A stretch of DNA of 64,000 nucleotides, from the NCBI RefSeq assembly GCF_000960975.1, contig NZ_CP010803.1:2756405-2820404 (forward strand). Direction: 5' to 3'. The position numbers were made by a program, and so were the translations under genes. The notes below the pieces were generated by a model. The model saw only the letters and a program-made list of their open reading frames with translations. It was not told the DNA's origin and ran no database searches. Origin of the DNA: Martelella endophytica. Its GTDB lineage: Bacteria > Pseudomonadota > Alphaproteobacteria > Rhizobiales > Rhizobiaceae. Below are positions 20,230-28,322 of the stretch, one piece after another. Numbering within the stretch: the stretch's first letter is position 1; each line of letters opens with the position of its first letter.

Positions 20230-21525
20230 TTACATGTTTTCCAGTTCGAACGTGTCCTGGATCTGCTGGGCGGCGTCCTCGGGCGAGATCTGCCCGGACA
20301 TGATCGCAACGCTCATGTCGTTGACGACGGCGCCGACATTGGGGCCGAGGTCCTGGTCCAGGTAGTTCTGGTGCCAGGTTTCCCTGGACAGCGCGTCGGC
20401 ACTGATCTTCAACAGCGGGTCGGTGATCGTCTCGGCGACGCCCTTGGTGACCGGAATGGTCTTGGCGACGGCGCTCCAGCGCTTGGCGACATCCGGGCTG
20501 GTGAAGTATTCGAGGAAGCCTTCCGTCTCGGCCGGGGCATCCGCTGTGACGGCCCAGCCGGTCAGACCGCCGAGATTGTCGGTGACGACGCCGGGCGCGC
20601 CTTCGACGGTCGGGAAGGGGAAGATGCCGATATTGCTCGGATCGAGGCCCTTGCCGTCTGTCGCATTGCTGGCCTGAGTGCGGCCGGTGCTTTCGAAGGA
20701 CAGGATCATCGCCGCGCGGCCATCGCCATAGGTGGCGAGCGCGTCGTTCCAGGTGGCGCCGAGATAGCCGTTCTGGAAGGGCTCGAGCGCGCCGAGTTCG
20801 GCGGCAAGCTCGCCTGCCTTGACGAAGGGTTCGCCGGCAAAGCCGTCGCCTTCGCCCGCCTTTGCGGCGGCAAAGCCATCCTTGCCGGCCTCGCGCATGG
20901 CGAGATAGCTCCAGTAGAAATGCAGCGGCCACTTGTCGCCGCCGCCGCCGGCGATCGGCGTGATGCCGGCGTCCTTGAGTTTCTTCACCGCGGCGATGAA
21001 GTCGTCCCAGGTCTTGATCTGGGTGCCATCGACGCCAGCCTGGTCGAAGAGTTCCTTGTTGTAGAAGAACGAGACGACGCCGGTCTGTGCCGGTGCGGCC
21101 CAGACCTTGCCGTCGATGGTCATGCCATCGATGGACGAGGCATTGAGCTGGTTGCGCCACTGGCCGCCATTGGCGTCGAGCGCCGGCGTGATGTCGCGCA
21201 GCACGCCGGTTTCTTCCTGCGCCTTCAGCACGCCGCCACCCCAGGTGTAGAACATGCTCGGCACTTCCGACGACTGCAGCAGGGTCGGAAGCTTGGCCTT
21301 GAACGCCTGGTTTTCGAGGAATTGCATGTCGACAGTGACGCCGGGATTGGCCTGCTCGTACTCGTCGACGATCTGGTTCCAGAGCGCGATCACCGGCTCC
21401 TGGTTTTCCAGATGCAGCCATTTGATGGTAGTATCGGCGGAAGCCGTGACGGTGGTTGCCGTAAGCGCGGCAACACTCACCGCAACGGCGGCGCTGTTGC
21501 GCAGCCATTTGCGTATCACTGACAT
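20230..21525 (-). CDS. sugar ABC transporter substrate-binding protein (CUT1)
   Basis: A 431-residue periplasmic binding protein of the family 1 type. A signal peptide is visible (MSVIRKWLRNSAAVAVSVAA, ending TVTASAD); the mature start DTTIKWLHLENQEP is typical of cluster D sugar binders. The start at 21525 has a strong GGGAGGAG. First gene of its operon and divergent from a ROK regulator, which probably controls it. The gene set on the other side (D-xylonate dehydratase, aldo/keto reductase, Gfo/Idh, ThuA) suggests a pentose, xyloside or related sugar as ligand, but this is inference. Confidence 0.88.
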   Translation of the reverse strand: MSVIRKWLRNSAAVAVSVAALTATTVTASADTTIKWLHLENQEPVIALWNQIVDEYEQANPGVTVDMQFLENQAFKAKLPTLLQSSEVPSMFYTWGGGVLKAQEETGVLRDITPALDANGGQWRNQLNASSIDGMTIDGKVWAAPAQTGVVSFFYNKELFDQAGVDGTQIKTWDDFIAAVKKLKDAGITPIAGGGGDKWPLHFYWSYLAMREAGKDGFAAAKAGEGDGFAGEPFVKAGELAAELGALEPFQNGYLGATWNDALATYGDGRAAMILSFESTGRTQASNATDGKGLDPSNIGIFPFPTVEGAPGVVTDNLGGLTGWAVTADAPAETEGFLEYFTSPDVAKRWSAVAKTIPVTKGVAETITDPLLKISADALSRETWHQNYLDQDLGPNVGAVVNDMSVAIMSGQISPEDAAQQIQDTFELENM

Positions 21526-21737
21526 TTGCACTCCTCCCAAAGTACTTTTTTCAGTCTCCGAATTAAATAAACGACCGGACCCGACTTTTGTCAACTCCCA
21601 TTTTCGTGCGCGACCTGCGGAACGTCCCGTAAAGGCAATGAATATGGAAAAATTTGCTTGCGCACCGAGGATGATCAGGACTAAAACTCCCTCAAATTAA
21701 TTCGCGACGCGGAAAAATAACGCGCGTTGGGAGGACC
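21526..21737. promoter_or_regulatory. divergent control region, binding protein / ROK regulator
   Basis: 212 A/T-rich bases with two blocks sharing GAATTAA: 21560-21566 on the plus strand and, in the opposite orientation, 21694-21700, each close to one start. ROK repressors often bind A/T-rich dyads placed this way, so these are operator candidates. The second block runs into TTCGCGACGCGGAA, an imperfect dyad. No convincing -10/-35 pair was found. Confidence 0.35.
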
Positions 21738-22937
21738 ATGAAGACCGCCGATCCGGAACTCATGCGGGCCATCAATCGGCTGAGCGTGCTGGATACCATC
21801 CGCCGTCACGGGCCGATTGCCCGCATCGAGATCAGCCAGAGAACCGAGCTTTCCACCAGCACTGTTTCCGCCATCACCGGTTCGCTGATCGATGACGGGC
21901 TGATCCTGTCGCGCCACGAGGGCGACCTCAGGAATGCCACGGTGCGCGGCCGCCCGCGGGTGATGCTGGAGCTCAACCCGAACGCCACGCGCGTGGTCGG
22001 CGCCAAGATCGCGGCGACGCGGATGACCTTCACCGTCACCGATTTCTGCGGCGATGTGCTTTCGGAATTCTCGCTGCCGGTGCGCATCGAGCGCATGCCG
22101 ATCGACGTCATTGCCGATCTTGTCGAGGATGGGGTGCGCTCCTGTGTCATGGAGGCCGGCCTCACGCTGGCCGAAATCGAAGTGGTGTGCCTCAGTCTCC
22201 CGGGCGTCGTCGAACATCGCACCGGCGTCGTGCGCTCAAGCCCGATCTTTTCTGACGAGAATGTCGATTTCGCCGCGGTGATGTCGCCGCGCTTCGGCAT
22301 CCGCACCATCGTCGAAAGCGACGTGCATGCCGTCACGCTCGCCCATCACTGGTTCGGCAAGGCGCGGCATCTGGAGGACATGGTGCTGGTCTCGCTCGAG
22401 CGAACGCTGGGTCTCGGCGTTTTGCACGATAACAGCCTGTTTCGTGGTGCCGGTGGCCTCAGCCACAATCTCGGCGACCTTGTGCTCGGCACCAGCGCCG
22501 ACAGTGTGCAACGGCTCGCGGGTCTTGCCGGCGAAAGCGCCATTCTCGGCGACGGACCGCAGGAAGGGCTTTATGCCGAGGCGATCCGTCTCGGGCGCGG
22601 CATGTCGCAGGTGCGCACGCTGATCGCGGCGGAGGACGACCGCATCATCGCGGCGGCCGCGCGCGCCGGAGAGGCGGTCGGCGTCACCATCGCCAATATC
22701 GTCACCCTGTTCGCGCCGCCGCTGGTCATCGTCGTCGGCTCCAGCCTGGCGCTCGGCCAGCCATTCGTCGAGCGGCTGCGGGAAGCCTATGCGGCGGCCA
22801 TGCCGCCTTCGCTTGCCGATGTCAGCGAACTCGTCTTCGACGATGCAACGGAATTCTTCTGGGCGCGGGGCGCTGCGGCCGTGGCGCTCTACGAGCTCTA
22901 CGAGTCGCCCTGGGGCACGACGGGGCCCGCCTTGTGA
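21738..22937 (+). CDS. ROK-family transcriptional regulator
   Basis: A 399-residue repressor-like protein. An N-terminal winged helix-turn-helix (about residues 10-65, ARIEISQRTELSTSTVSAI) is joined to a ROK sugar-kinase-like domain. The usual ROK zinc motif (CxCGxxGCxE) is absent, and the GExGH motif reads GLSHNLGD, so the domain probably senses ligand without kinase activity. It stands at the head of a plus-strand run with oxidoreductase, ThuA, aldo/keto reductase and dehydratase genes and faces the sugar importer; it most likely represses both until the sugar is present. Confidence 0.85.
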   Translation: MKTADPELMRAINRLSVLDTIRRHGPIARIEISQRTELSTSTVSAITGSLIDDGLILSRHEGDLRNATVRGRPRVMLELNPNATRVVGAKIAATRMTFTVTDFCGDVLSEFSLPVRIERMPIDVIADLVEDGVRSCVMEAGLTLAEIEVVCLSLPGVVEHRTGVVRSSPIFSDENVDFAAVMSPRFGIRTIVESDVHAVTLAHHWFGKARHLEDMVLVSLERTLGLGVLHDNSLFRGAGGLSHNLGDLVLGTSADSVQRLAGLAGESAILGDGPQEGLYAEAIRLGRGMSQVRTLIAAEDDRIIAAAARAGEAVGVTIANIVTLFAPPLVIVVGSSLALGQPFVERLREAYAAAMPPSLADVSELVFDDATEFFWARGAAAVALYELYESPWGTTGPAL

Positions 22938-22984
22938 ACCTGATCTGAGGACAAAGCGGCGTGGAGGCCGCGGGAGGAGACAGT

Positions 22985-24085
22985 ATGGAAAAAGTCGGTA
23001 TCGGCATCATCGGATGCGGTAACATCTCGGGCGCCTACCTGAAGGCGATGGCCGGGTTCGACATTCTCGACATTCGCGGGGTGGCGGACATGAACCAGGC
23101 CGTGGCCGACGCCAAGGCCGCCGAGTTCAACGTGCCGTCGACGACGATCGACGCGCTGATGGACGATCCGAAGGTCGAGATCATCCTCAACCTCACCATT
23201 CCGCGGGCTCATGTGGAGGTCGGTCTCCGGGCGCTCGCCGCCGGCAAGCACACCTATTCGGAAAAGCCGCTCGGCATCAATTTCGCCGAAGGCAAGAAGC
23301 TTGCTGATGCGGCCGAAAAGGCCGGGCTGCGTATCGGCGCCGCACCCGACACCTTCCTCGGCGGGGGCCATCAGACCGCCCGACAGGTGGTCGACAGCGG
23401 CGAACTCGGTCTGGCCGTCGGCGGCACGGCGAATTTCATGCGGCCGGGGCACGAATCCTGGCACCCGAACCCGGACTTTTACTACGATATCGGCGGCGGC
23501 CCGATGCTCGACATGGGGCCTTACTACATCACGGACCTCGTCAATCTGTTCGGCCCTGTGAGCAAGGTCGCCGGCTTCGCCACCATGCTGCGCAAGGAGC
23601 GGATGATTACCAGCGAGCCGCGCCGCGGCGACATGATTTCGGTGAAGGTGCCGACCCATATCGCCGGTGTGCTGTCATTTGAAAACGGCGCTGTGGTTCA
23701 GGTGACGATGAGCTTCGATGTCGCCGGCCACAAGCATCTGCCGATCGAGATTTACGGCACGGAAGGCACGATGCTGGTGCCGGATCCCAACTTTTTCGCC
23801 GGTCCCGTGGAGGTCCTGAAGAAGGGCGGCGAATTTGCCGATCATCCGGTGACCGAACCCTACGCAGACGGCAACTACCGCTCGCTGGGCCTTGCTGACA
23901 TGGCCTACGGCATTCGCAACAACCGCCCGCACCGGGCAAGCGGCAGTCTGGCGCTGCATGTGCTGGAGGTGATGGAAGCCTTTGGCGTCGCTGCTGAAAC
24001 CGGTCGAACGGTCGACATCACCACCGCTACGGAGCGGCCCGAGCCGCTTTCGGCCTCGCTGTTCAACGGCCGGCTCGGTCGCTGA
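22985..24085 (+). CDS. Gfo/Idh/MocA family oxidoreductase
   Basis: A 366-residue NAD(P)-dependent sugar or cyclitol dehydrogenase. The Rossmann fold starts at once (GIGIIGCGNISGAYLKAM), and EKPLGIN carries the catalytic Lys region of the family. The C-terminal alpha/beta domain follows (GGPMLDMGPYYITDL). The ATG at 22985 has GGGAGGAGACAGT in front; the longer frame does not. It lies 47 bases after the ROK gene and 51 before the ThuA gene. Probable role: oxidation of the imported sugar or its derivative; substrate unknown. Confidence 0.88.
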   Translation: MEKVGIGIIGCGNISGAYLKAMAGFDILDIRGVADMNQAVADAKAAEFNVPSTTIDALMDDPKVEIILNLTIPRAHVEVGLRALAAGKHTYSEKPLGINFAEGKKLADAAEKAGLRIGAAPDTFLGGGHQTARQVVDSGELGLAVGGTANFMRPGHESWHPNPDFYYDIGGGPMLDMGPYYITDLVNLFGPVSKVAGFATMLRKERMITSEPRRGDMISVKVPTHIAGVLSFENGAVVQVTMSFDVAGHKHLPIEIYGTEGTMLVPDPNFFAGPVEVLKKGGEFADHPVTEPYADGNYRSLGLADMAYGIRNNRPHRASGSLALHVLEVMEAFGVAAETGRTVDITTATERPEPLSASLFNGRLGR

Positions 24086-24136
24086 ACGAAATTCAGTATG
24101 GCCGGCGCTTGCGCCGGCACTCAAGGAGGAAGAACC

Positions 24137-24778
24137 ATGCGTGAAGCACTTATCGTCTGGGGTGGCTGGAGCGGCCACGAGCCCGAAGAATGCGCCCACA
24201 TCATCCGTGACATGCTGCAGGAGGACGGTTTCAAGGTCTATCTCGAACATTCGACCGAGGCCTTTGCCGATCCGCAGATCCATGACCTGAGCCTGATCGT
24301 GCCGATCATGACGATGTCGAAGATCGAAAAGGAGGAGGTGAAGAACCTTTCCTCGGCGATCGAAAGCGGTGTCGGCCTTGCAGGCTATCACGGCGGCACG
24401 GGCGATGCCTTCCGCGACTCTGTCGATTATCAGTTCATCGTCGGCGGCCAGTGGGTGGCCCATCCCGGCAATATCATCGATTACCGCGTCAACGTGACGA
24501 AGCCGGACGACCCGATCATGGAGGGGATATCCGATTTTCCGTACACCTCCGAGCAATACTACATGCACGTCGACCCCTCCAACGAGGTGCTGGCGACCAC
24601 CACCTTTGCCGGCGACCATGCCTACTGGATCGACGGCGTGGTCATGCCGGTCGCCTGGAAGCGCAAGCACGGCAAGGGCCGCGTGTTCTATTCCTCGCTT
24701 GGCCATGTCGCCAAGGAATTCGAGGTGCCGGAAATGGCCACCATCTTCCGTCGCGGCGCCAACTGGGCGGCGCGGTAA
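24137..24778 (+). CDS. ThuA-like protein (trehalose-utilization family)
   Basis: A 213-residue protein of the ThuA fold, related to class I glutamine amidotransferases but without an obvious catalytic Cys triad. Recognised by MREALIVWGGWSGHEPEEC, the GLAGYHGGTGDAF loop and WKRKHGKGRVFYSSLGH. ThuA acts with ThuB, a Gfo/Idh enzyme, in rhizobial trehalose and related disaccharide breakdown via 3-keto intermediates; here the Gfo/Idh partner is immediately upstream. Start at 24137 behind AAGGAGGAAGAACC. The pair could make or process 3-keto glycosides. Confidence 0.87.
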   Translation: MREALIVWGGWSGHEPEECAHIIRDMLQEDGFKVYLEHSTEAFADPQIHDLSLIVPIMTMSKIEKEEVKNLSSAIESGVGLAGYHGGTGDAFRDSVDYQFIVGGQWVAHPGNIIDYRVNVTKPDDPIMEGISDFPYTSEQYYMHVDPSNEVLATTTFAGDHAYWIDGVVMPVAWKRKHGKGRVFYSSLGHVAKEFEVPEMATIFRRGANWAAR

Positions 24779-24825
24779 GCGAGCCTTAACAGAGGCGACT
24801 GCTCGTAGCGGTGTCGTCCCGTTTT

Positions 24826-24858
24826 GCGTCATGCTCGGGTCAAGCCCGAGCATGACGC
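24826..24858. repeat. REP-like palindrome
   Basis: Perfect 14-base arms GCGTCATGCTCGGG (24826-24839) and complement (24845-24858) around a five-base loop. Palindromes with this GTCAT...CGGG...CCCG...ATGAC pattern are scattered between genes in many rhizobial genomes. It follows the ThuA stop by 47 bases and could also act as a transcript end. Confidence 0.6.
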
Positions 24859-24909
24859 GTGAGAGGTGGGGCCGTAGATCGGGCCGGCAACATTGACGAC
24901 GTCCCGGCC

Positions 24910-24938
24910 ACAATTATGCAATTCTGGAGAACAATTAT
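24910..24938. promoter_or_regulatory. paired ACAATTAT sites upstream of aldo/keto reductase
   Basis: The octamer ACAATTAT occurs at 24910-24917 and again at 24931-24938, 21 bases apart (two helical turns), in an A/T-rich patch about 120-145 bases before the reductase start. This spacing suits a dimeric or paired regulator. No regulator can be assigned. Confidence 0.3.
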
Positions 24939-25054
24939 ATCTCGATAATCAATTTGCGTGATGGAAGTGGCTGTTCTATCCCGAAAGCAGGTCCCGGTGA
25001 ATTCGCGGGACGGAGGAGGGCCATTGGCCCCTGGGAAAATCGAAGGAGTGAACA

Positions 25055-26086
25055 ATGGAATATCGCAAACTCGGCAATAGCGGCACGGTGGTCACCAATT
25101 ACTGCCTCGGCACCATGACCTTCGGCGATGAATCCGACGAGGCGACGTCGTTCCGGCTGATGGACAATTATATCGAGGCCGGCGGCAATTTCATCGACAC
25201 CGCCAATGTCTATTCGACCGGCATTTCCGAAGAGATCATCGGCCGCTGGCTGAAGGACAAGCCCGGCATGGCGACCGAACTGGTGATTGCCACCAAGGGC
25301 CGCTTCCCGATGGGCGATGGCCCGAACCGCATCGGCCTGTCGCGCAAGAACCTGTCGGAAGCACTTGAAGCCTCGCTGAAACGCCTCGGCGTCGAGCAGA
25401 TCGACCTCTACCAGATGCATGCCTGGGACGCACTGACGCCGATCGAGGAGACGCTGCGCTTCCTCGATGACGCGATCTCTGCGGGCAAGATTGCCTATTA
25501 CGGCTTCTCGAACTTCGTCGGCTGGCATGTGACCAAGGCCGTGTGGCTGGCGAAGATGAGTGGCTTTGCCGCGCCGGTGACATTGCAGCCGCAATATAAC
25601 CTGCTTTCGCGTGGCATCGAGCACGAGATCGTGCCTGCCTGCCAGGATGCAGGCATGGGGCTGTTGCCTTGGTCGCCGCTCGCCGGCGGCTGGCTTTCGG
25701 GCAAATACAAGCGCGACCAGAGGCCGACGGGCGCGACCCGTCTCGGCGAGAACCCAGAGCGCGGCATGGAAGCCTATGACAAGCACAATTCCAAATCCGC
25801 GACCTGGGATATTCTCGGCGCGGTCGAGGATATCGCCAGTGCACACGGCGTCAGCATGGCGCAGGTGGCGCTGGCCTGGCTTGCGGCCCAGCCGGCTGTG
25901 ACCTCCGTCATTCTCGGCGCCCGAACCGAGGCACAACTTGCCGACAACATGGCGGCGGCAAAGCTGAGGCTTTCGGACGAAGAGCTGAAGCGCCTCACCG
26001 AGGTCAGCACCCAGCCGATACCGGACTATCCCTATGGCATCGGTGGCGTCGGTCAGCGGCATCGCAAGATCGAAGGTGGTCGCTAA
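25055..26086 (+). CDS. aldo/keto reductase
   Basis: A 343-residue NADPH-dependent oxidoreductase of the TIM-barrel family. The catalytic tetrad can be read as Asp and Tyr in FIDTANVYSTG, Lys in VIATKGRFP and His in LYQMHAWD; the cofactor-binding GARTEAQLADN lies near the C-terminus. It starts after GAAGGAG and precedes the xylonate dehydratase gene by 108 bases. In this setting it may interconvert a sugar and its reduced or lactone form. Confidence 0.9.
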   Translation: MEYRKLGNSGTVVTNYCLGTMTFGDESDEATSFRLMDNYIEAGGNFIDTANVYSTGISEEIIGRWLKDKPGMATELVIATKGRFPMGDGPNRIGLSRKNLSEALEASLKRLGVEQIDLYQMHAWDALTPIEETLRFLDDAISAGKIAYYGFSNFVGWHVTKAVWLAKMSGFAAPVTLQPQYNLLSRGIEHEIVPACQDAGMGLLPWSPLAGGWLSGKYKRDQRPTGATRLGENPERGMEAYDKHNSKSATWDILGAVEDIASAHGVSMAQVALAWLAAQPAVTSVILGARTEAQLADNMAAAKLRLSDEELKRLTEVSTQPIPDYPYGIGGVGQRHRKIEGGR

Positions 26087-26194
26087 CGCTTGATGAAACC
26101 CTGAAGACGGGTTTATGACTGAGAGGTCATGGCGACATTCGCCGTGGCCCGCTGGCCATTGGAGGGCCGGCTTTTGCCAAGGGAGAGAGGCACA

Positions 26195-27964
26195 ATGGCT
26201 GACCGCCGCTTGCGTTCGCAGGACTGGTTCGACAATCCGGATCATGCGGACATGACAGCGCTCTATCTGGAGCGCTTCATGAATTACGGCATCACGCCGG
26301 AGGAACTGCGCTCCGGCAAGCCGATCATCGGCATCGCCCAGAGCGGCAGCGACATCAATCCCTGCAACCGGCATCACCTGGAACTGGCGCGCCGGGTGCG
26401 CGACGGCATCCGTGATGCCGGTGGCATCGCCATCGAATTTCCCTCGCATCCGCTGTTCGAGAACTGCAAGCGGCCGACCGCGGCGCTCGACCGCAACCTC
26501 GCCTATCTCGGCCTCGTCGAACTGATGTACGGCTATCCGCTCGACGGTGTGGTGCTGACGACGGGTTGCGACAAGACCACGCCTTCGTCGCTGATGGCGG
26601 CCGCGACCGTCAACATTCCGGCCATCGTCTATTCCGGCGGGCCAATGCTCGACGGCTGGCACGAGGGCGAACTGGTCGGCTCCGGCACGGTTATCTGGCG
26701 TTCTCGCCGCAAGCTCGCGGCGGGCGAAATCAACCGCGACGAATTTCTGGAGGCGGCACTCGATTCCGCGCCCTCGGCCGGTCATTGCAACACCATGGGC
26801 ACCGCCTCGACGATGAACGCGATGGCCGAGGCGCTCGGCATGTCTCTGACCGGCTGCGCCGCCATTCCCGCCCCCTATCGCGAGCGTGGCCAGATGGGCT
26901 ACCGCACTGGTCGGCGCGCCGTCGAACTGGTGCTGGAAAACATCCGCCCGCTCGACATCCTCACCCGCGCGGCGTTTCTCAACGCGGTGAAGGTGAATTC
27001 CGCGATCGGCGGCTCGACCAATGCCCAGCCCCATCTGGCGGCGATCGCCAAGCATGCGGGCGTGGCGCTGAACGAGGACGACTGGCAGGAAAGCGGCTAC
27101 GACATACCGCTGCTTGCCAATGTCCAGCCCGCCGGCGAGTTCCTCGGCGAGCGCTTCCACCGCGCCGGCGGCGTGCCGGCGATCATGTGGGAGCTGATGC
27201 AGGCCGGCAAGCTCAATGGCGACTGTCCGACCGTGACGGGCAAGACCATGGCCGAAAATATCGCCGGTCGTCAATCGAACGATCGGGACGTCATCAAGCC
27301 CTACGATCAGCCGATGCGCGAGCGCGCTGGCTTCCGCGTCATGCGCGGCAACCTGTTCGATTTCGCGATCATGAAAATGAGCGTCGTCTCCGAGGAGTTC
27401 CGCGCGCGCTACCTGCAGGAACCGGGCCACGAGGGCGTGTTCGAGGGCAGGGCGGTGATCTTCGACGGCTCGGAGGACTATCACACCCGCATCAACGATC
27501 CGGCGCTCGATATCGACGAGCGCTCAATTCTGGTGATGCGCGGCGCCGGGCCGCTCGGCTGGCCGGGGTCGGCCGAGGTGGTCAACATGCAGCCGCCGGA
27601 CCATCTGATCAGGAAGGGCATCACCAGCCTGCCGACGATCGGCGACGGTCGCCAGTCGGGCACGGCCGATAGCCCCTCGATCCTGAACGCAGCACCTGAA
27701 AGTGCGGCAGGCGGCGGCCTGGCATGGCTGCGTAACGGTGACACGATCCGCATCGATTTCAACGAGGGCCGCTGCGACATGCTGGTAGACGCTGACGAGA
27801 TCGAACGTCGCAAGCAGGATGGCGTTCCGAAAGTGCCGGAAGACGGCACCCCCTGGCAGCGGATCTATCGCCAGACCGTCACCCAGCTTTCCGATGGCGC
27901 CACCATTCGCGGCGCCGAAGAATTCCGCGACATTGCGTCCCGTCCGCCGCGCCACAATCACTGA
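26195..27964 (+). CDS. xylD: D-xylonate dehydratase (IlvD/Edd family)
   Basis: A 589-residue iron-sulfur dehydratase. The N-terminus (RSQDWFDNPDHADMTALYLE), ERFMNYGITPEELRSGKPI and the PRHNH C-terminus agree closely with the Caulobacter xylonate dehydratase as I remember it. The cluster cysteines sit in DINPCNRHH, TTGCDKTTPSS and GHCNTMGTASTMN. It converts D-xylonate to 2-keto-3-deoxy-D-xylonate in oxidative xylose catabolism. Some relatives act on L-arabinonate or other sugar acids. Start at 26195 behind GGGAGAGAGG; the longer frame is unsupported. No xylose dehydrogenase or lactonase gene with an obvious name is present, so the Gfo/Idh enzyme may fill that step. Confidence 0.85.
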   Translation: MADRRLRSQDWFDNPDHADMTALYLERFMNYGITPEELRSGKPIIGIAQSGSDINPCNRHHLELARRVRDGIRDAGGIAIEFPSHPLFENCKRPTAALDRNLAYLGLVELMYGYPLDGVVLTTGCDKTTPSSLMAAATVNIPAIVYSGGPMLDGWHEGELVGSGTVIWRSRRKLAAGEINRDEFLEAALDSAPSAGHCNTMGTASTMNAMAEALGMSLTGCAAIPAPYRERGQMGYRTGRRAVELVLENIRPLDILTRAAFLNAVKVNSAIGGSTNAQPHLAAIAKHAGVALNEDDWQESGYDIPLLANVQPAGEFLGERFHRAGGVPAIMWELMQAGKLNGDCPTVTGKTMAENIAGRQSNDRDVIKPYDQPMRERAGFRVMRGNLFDFAIMKMSVVSEEFRARYLQEPGHEGVFEGRAVIFDGSEDYHTRINDPALDIDERSILVMRGAGPLGWPGSAEVVNMQPPDHLIRKGITSLPTIGDGRQSGTADSPSILNAAPESAAGGGLAWLRNGDTIRIDFNEGRCDMLVDADEIERRKQDGVPKVPEDGTPWQRIYRQTVTQLSDGATIRGAEEFRDIASRPPRHNH

Positions 27965-28322
27965 TTGTTTCGTCGCCTTCCCGTGAAGAGAGTGGTCGCT
28001 TCGCCTGACTTTTTGATGAGCGGCGAGGTGTTTCTCCTGGGCGCGCTCTTCGGCGTCTTGTTCTTGACGTCATATCAGTGGATTAGCACGATAGCCGCTG
28101 TTCTAGGTATTGGCCGGGTCGGACAACCAGCCTTTAGTTCAGCTGTCGTCTGCGCCTGCTGCTGATCCTGTTCGCTCGTCACGCTGTGTCGCCACCATGA
28201 ATCGGAGGTTGATTTCTGCTTCGAATTAATACAACCTAAAGATGTATTTTGGAGATGCTGGCAGTCTGCGTGGGCAGGTTTTCTACAGAGACTCGCCAGG
28301 CAGCAGAAAAAGGAAAACCGAC
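27965..28322. other. intergenic region without recognisable gene
   Basis: 358 bases. A short frame (27965-28165) encodes a partly hydrophobic 66-residue peptide, but it lacks a ribosome-binding site and an ATG start and is not accepted. From about 28200 the sequence is A/T-rich and probably holds the promoter of the following propeller gene. No terminator hairpin with a T run was seen after the dehydratase gene. Confidence 0.4.

Noticed and set aside
24935..27484. Minus-strand open frame of 849 codons across the reductase and dehydratase genes
   Set aside because: Shadow of two well-recognised plus-strand genes; Arg/His/Gly-rich translation without motifs.
27965..28165. 66-codon frame with a hydrophobic stretch after the xylonate dehydratase gene
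   Set aside because: TTG start without ribosome-binding site, Cys-rich unfolded-looking end, no coupling to neighbours.
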